NCBI GenBank assembly: GCA_900542005.1
Contig: UQLW01000014.1
Coordinates: forward strand, 1 to 64,000
Direction: 5' to 3'
DNA from: an uncultured Eubacteriales bacterium
GTDB taxonomy: Bacteria > Bacillota > Clostridia > Christensenellales > UMGS416
Length of the DNA: 64,000 nt
Shown: positions 61,430-64,000 of the stretch, in pieces
How positions within the stretch are numbered: the stretch's first letter is position 1
How the letters are laid out: the number at the start of each line of letters is the position of its first letter
Notes under the pieces: model-generated
What the model was told of the DNA's origin: nothing
Seen by the model: only the letters and a program-made list of their open reading frames with translations
The model's database searches: none
Translations under genes and position numbers: made by a program

Positions 61430-62078
61430 TCACTGCCACCACCTTCCTCGAATAGATCCAGGAGCTCGTTGCAATCGCGGGGTTATAGTAATATAATGCG
61501 CCGCCGGTGGGGTCCCATCCGTTCATCGCATCCCGCGCCGCCCGGATAGACTCCGAATCCGGGGTCAGGTTGATCTGGCCATCGCTGACTGCGGTAAAGG
61601 CGTTAGCCTGATAGACCACGCCGGCGATGGTATTGGGAAAGCTGGCACTGGCCACCCGATTGAGCACGACAGCCGCAACTGCGACCTTGCCCAGATAGGG
61701 CTCCCCCCGCGCCTCGCCGTGCACCACCCGGGCCAGCAGGTAAACATCGGAGCTGACGCTGCCTGAGGACGCGCCCGAGGAGGAGGAAGAACTGCCCAAA
61801 TTCATTCCCAGCGCCGCCGCCGTGGCTGATCCCACTATGCCATCGGCGGTAAGTCCGTTGCGGCGCTGGAAATATTTGACCGCCTCCTGGGTTTGAGAGC
61901 CAAATACGCCGTCTACAGAGCCGCTGTAATAGCCCCACTGCTTGAGCTTGGACTGCAGGGTACGCACCTGCTCCCCCGAGGACCCCAGCCGCAGGACCGT
62001 GGGAGCAGCCAGCGCCGTCACAGCCGCCAGGGCTATGACCAGCGCCAACGCCATCGTCATCCATCTTTTTGCTTTCAT
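61404..62078 (-). CDS. sleB: Spore cortex-lytic enzyme SleB
   Basis: 224 aa. Signal peptide (MTMALALVIALAAVTALAAP), an N-terminal peptidoglycan-binding domain (LRLGSSGEQVRTLQSKLKQW), a Ser-rich linker, and a C-terminal hydrolase domain with HGEARGEPYLGKVAVAAVVL. The Glu in HGEARGEP is the likely catalytic residue. A lytic transglycosylase of germination, which lyses the spore cortex at muramic-delta-lactam sites. Confidence 0.94.
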   Translation of the reverse strand: MKAKRWMTMALALVIALAAVTALAAPTVLRLGSSGEQVRTLQSKLKQWGYYSGSVDGVFGSQTQEAVKYFQRRNGLTADGIVGSATAAALGMNLGSSSSSSGASSGSVSSDVYLLARVVHGEARGEPYLGKVAVAAVVLNRVASASFPNTIAGVVYQANAFTAVSDGQINLTPDSESIRAARDAMNGWDPTGGALYYYNPAIATSSWIYSRKVVAVIGKHYFAV

Positions 62079-62082
62079 GTGT

Positions 62083-62718
62083 TTACACCTTACCTATCCA
62101 GAAATTTGCCAGGCAGCGCTGCCAGGATTCGGGAAGGTTGTCCCATATCCAGCTGCGCACCTCAACCGGCTCGCCGCCCTCGGGTTCCTCCCCGGCGCAT
62201 AGGGGTGGATACAGTACGCACCACCAGTTCTGTCCCCGGGCCTCGCCCAGCAGAATCCGCACACCCCAATACCGCCCGGCAGGCAGCGCTACCTGATCCT
62301 CATAGACCCGGTCCGGGAACTCATAGACGCCAAACTGCACCTTGGCGCCATAGGTAAACCCCTGTTCGGCCAGCACACGATTGGCGCAGGCTTCTATCTC
62401 CTCCAGATCCCGCTGCGCCCAGCTGCGGCAGGCCGCCCCGCTGGGCGCGCTCTGCCAGGCTGCGGCAAATTCCCGCTGGACGGCGTCGCGGACCCTAAGC
62501 TTGACCTGCTGGTCCTCCGGGCTGTCGCTGTTTGCCAGCACATGCAGCCGCAGCAGCTCATCGCTTACCACCGGCTGGGTGGCCGCTTGCCCGGTGGTGG
62601 AAAGCATCAGCACCACCACCATAGCCGCCATCAAGCCCCACATTCCGTAGGCAATGCGCTCCGGATGCCCGGAAAAAAACCGTCTCACCGACCTCATCCC
62701 TCTGACAAAAAAAAGCAT
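62083..62718 (-). CDS. spoIIR: Stage II sporulation protein R
   Basis: 211 aa. N-terminal membrane/secretion segment (GLMAAMVVVLMLSTTGQA), then LLRLHVLANSDSPEDQQVKLRVRD (read as LLRLHVLANSD and SPEDQQVKLRVRD), the SpoIIR signature. In Bacillus it is secreted from the forespore and triggers pro-sigma-E cleavage in the mother cell. GAGGAGG lies 12 nt before the ATG. Adjacent to sleB and ypeB. Confidence 0.93.
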   Translation of the reverse strand: MLFFVRGMRSVRRFFSGHPERIAYGMWGLMAAMVVVLMLSTTGQAATQPVVSDELLRLHVLANSDSPEDQQVKLRVRDAVQREFAAAWQSAPSGAACRSWAQRDLEEIEACANRVLAEQGFTYGAKVQFGVYEFPDRVYEDQVALPAGRYWGVRILLGEARGQNWWCVLYPPLCAGEEPEGGEPVEVRSWIWDNLPESWQRCLANFWIGKV

Positions 62719-62778
62719 CCTCTACCGATCCCTCCTCGTTGCCGATTGTAAGATCAGTATGGATGCTTTTGGAAAAAT

Positions 62779-63660
62779 CTATGCATGGATGCCTTCATGG
62801 ATTTCAATGGCCTGCTTTTGGCTGTGCACCTGCCAGGCGCGCCATCCGGCGCACCGGAGCTCCGCCGCCGCCCGCGCGGCCGAGGGGCCGTCCGCATACC
62901 ACCCCAGCACCGCCGTCCCGCTGCCGGTCATCATGGCGCGCAGCGCCCCGCAGCGTCGCTGCGCCTCCAGAGCCTGTCCTATCTCCGGGCACAACGCCGC
63001 AGCCGGCGCCTCCAGATCGTTTTCCATCAGCCGCGCCGCCATAGGGTAATCGCCCGATGCCATCGCCTCCAGATAGGCTCCGGTCCGGCTGGGCCTCTCC
63101 CTGCCCCAGCGGTGCCAGGCCTGGAAAACCGCTGGGGTGGCCAGGCCTTGGCCCGGCTTGACGATCACAAGCTCCAGCCGCGGAAAACCCACCACCGGGG
63201 TCAGGCGCTCGCCGATGCCCTGCGCCCTGGCCGTCCCCCCCTGCAGGAAAAAGGGGACGTCCGCCCCCAGGCTCAGCGCCAGCGTAGCCAGCTGTTCCGG
63301 CTGCGCCCTCACCCCCCACAGCTGGTTGAGGCCCAGCAAGACCGCCGCCGCGTCGGCGCTGCCGCCGCCCATACCTGCCTGGGCAGGGATCCGCTTTTTC
63401 AGCGTGATGCGGCAGCCAGCCTTCAGGCCGGATTCACGGGCCAGCAGGCAGGCGGCCCGTATGGCCAGGTTATCCGTCCCTGCCGCCCCGGCCGTATCGC
63501 CTTGGAGGGTGATCGCACCATCCTCCTCCAGCAGCAGCTCATCGCACAGCGAAACGCTCTGCATAACCATATCCAGCAGGTGGTAGCCATCCGGGCGCTG
63601 GCCGGTGATGAACAGGCTAAGGTTCACCTTGGCGCAGGCCTTCACTGTCAGCGCCCTCAT
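62779..63660 (-). CDS. ispE: 4-diphosphocytidyl-2-C-methyl-D-erythritol kinase
   Basis: 293 aa, GHMP kinase of the non-mevalonate isoprenoid pathway. The ATP loop is PAQAGMGGGSADAAAVL, and the N-terminus has ACAKVNLSLFITGQRPDGYH. The start overlaps the stop of the asparaginase gene (ATGA) at 63657-63660. The 60-bp gap to spoIIR holds no gene. Confidence 0.94.
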   Translation of the reverse strand: MRALTVKACAKVNLSLFITGQRPDGYHLLDMVMQSVSLCDELLLEEDGAITLQGDTAGAAGTDNLAIRAACLLARESGLKAGCRITLKKRIPAQAGMGGGSADAAAVLLGLNQLWGVRAQPEQLATLALSLGADVPFFLQGGTARAQGIGERLTPVVGFPRLELVIVKPGQGLATPAVFQAWHRWGRERPSRTGAYLEAMASGDYPMAARLMENDLEAPAAALCPEIGQALEAQRRCGALRAMMTGSGTAVLGWYADGPSAARAAAELRCAGWRAWQVHSQKQAIEIHEGIHA

Positions 63661-64000
63661 GGCCGCGCCTCCGTCGTGATTTCGCCGGCGTAGCTGCGGG
63701 CAAAGATGGCCCGGACCTCTTCGAGATCATCCGTCTGCCCCAGCGCCCACATGAGCTTGGTGACCGCCGCCTCCGTGGTCATGTCATAACCAGGGATAAT
63801 CCCTTCCTTCAGCGCACGCTGGCCCGTCTCGTAAAGGGAAAAATCGCTGCGCTCATAGAGGCATTGGCTGCAGGCCACCACCGCGATGCCGGCCTGCGTA
63901 ACCCGCCGCAGCCTGGATACCAGATCCCTGTGGATATAGTGCAGGCCCCCGGCGCCAAAGGCCTCTATGACGATCCCCCTATACCGCATGGTCAGCAGCA
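63657..64000 (-). CDS. L-asparaginase, type I (partial, N-terminus outside window)
   Basis: The last 114 or so codons. MRYRGIVIEAFGAGGLHYIH, SQCLYERSDFSLYETG and DMTTEAAVTKLMWALG match the C-terminal domain of cytoplasmic L-asparaginases. The active-site N-terminal half lies beyond position 64000. Translation couples to ispE through the ATGA overlap. Confidence 0.85.
   Translation of the reverse strand, partial: LLTMRYRGIVIEAFGAGGLHYIHRDLVSRLRRVTQAGIAVVACSQCLYERSDFSLYETGQRALKEGIIPGYDMTTEAAVTKLMWALGQTDDLEEVRAIFARSYAGEITTEARP

Noticed and set aside
1..64000. CRISPR arrays, tRNA or rRNA genes
   Set aside because: No regular repeat-spacer series and no tRNA or rRNA signatures were seen on either strand.

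Overview
The window is GC-rich chromosomal DNA from a spore-forming member of the Clostridia. The evidence is spoIIR, sleB and ypeB in one cluster, a GerM-like lipoprotein, the non-mevalonate gene ispE, meso-diaminopimelate dehydrogenase, an oxygen-labile [4Fe-4S] serine dehydratase, PyrK-type dihydroorotate dehydrogenase, PyrR attenuation and consensus sigma-A promoters. Genus cannot be read from the sequence. Most genes lie on the minus strand, in tight operons with ATGA-type overlaps.

Layout. 1-6954: aromatic amino-acid operon, read right to left as aroF-aroB-aroA-aroC-pheA-aroK-aroE (aroE runs off the left edge). It is preceded by a consensus promoter, a 42-codon leader peptide rich in Phe and Tyr, and a strong terminator: a complete ribosome-mediated attenuator. 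6957-8482: two-subunit L-serine dehydratase. 8591-13642: a dehydrogenase, an Old Yellow Enzyme-type reductase with a Cys cluster, and a leaderless GH9 glycoside hydrolase. 13780-18042: a MarR regulator and a heterodimeric ABC exporter, sharing a palindromic operator. 18057-24326: a small unknown gene, a GerM-like lipoprotein, rqcH, an acetyltransferase, an HD hydrolase and a FAD amine-oxidase-like protein. 24430-28851: thiamine operon (thiD-thiC-thiM-thiE-HAD phosphatase) behind a TPP riboswitch. 28877-33326: rarA, then three genes of resistance-like families: a nucleotidyltransferase pseudogene with two in-frame stops, a VanZ homologue and an APH-like kinase.

33383-44449: pyrimidine operon pyrR-(DUF362 ferredoxin)-pyrB-pyrC-pyrF-carA-carB-pyrK-pyrD, with promoter, PyrR-binding RNA and terminator upstream of pyrR. 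44470-45877: rluD-type pseudouridine synthase and lspA. 45986-53594: methyltransferase, CBM9-like protein, an SF2 helicase with two predicted membrane segments, a CsoR-family repressor, ddh and a five-unit PepSY protein. 53745-58871: two-component system, SDR dehydrogenase, acetyltransferase, TIM-barrel isomerase and a zinc-phospholipase-like protein. 58943-59984: internally deleted IS3-family element. 60053-64000: ypeB, sleB, spoIIR, ispE and the end of an asparaginase gene.

The regulation is diverse: ribosome-stalling attenuation (aro), a metabolite riboswitch (thi), a protein-RNA attenuator (pyr) and a MarR operator pair (ABC exporter) lie within 45 kb. The least ordinary observations are the Phe/Tyr attenuator, the membrane-linked helicase, the ferredoxin inside the pyr operon, the duplicated MarR operator and the twice-interrupted nucleotidyltransferase.
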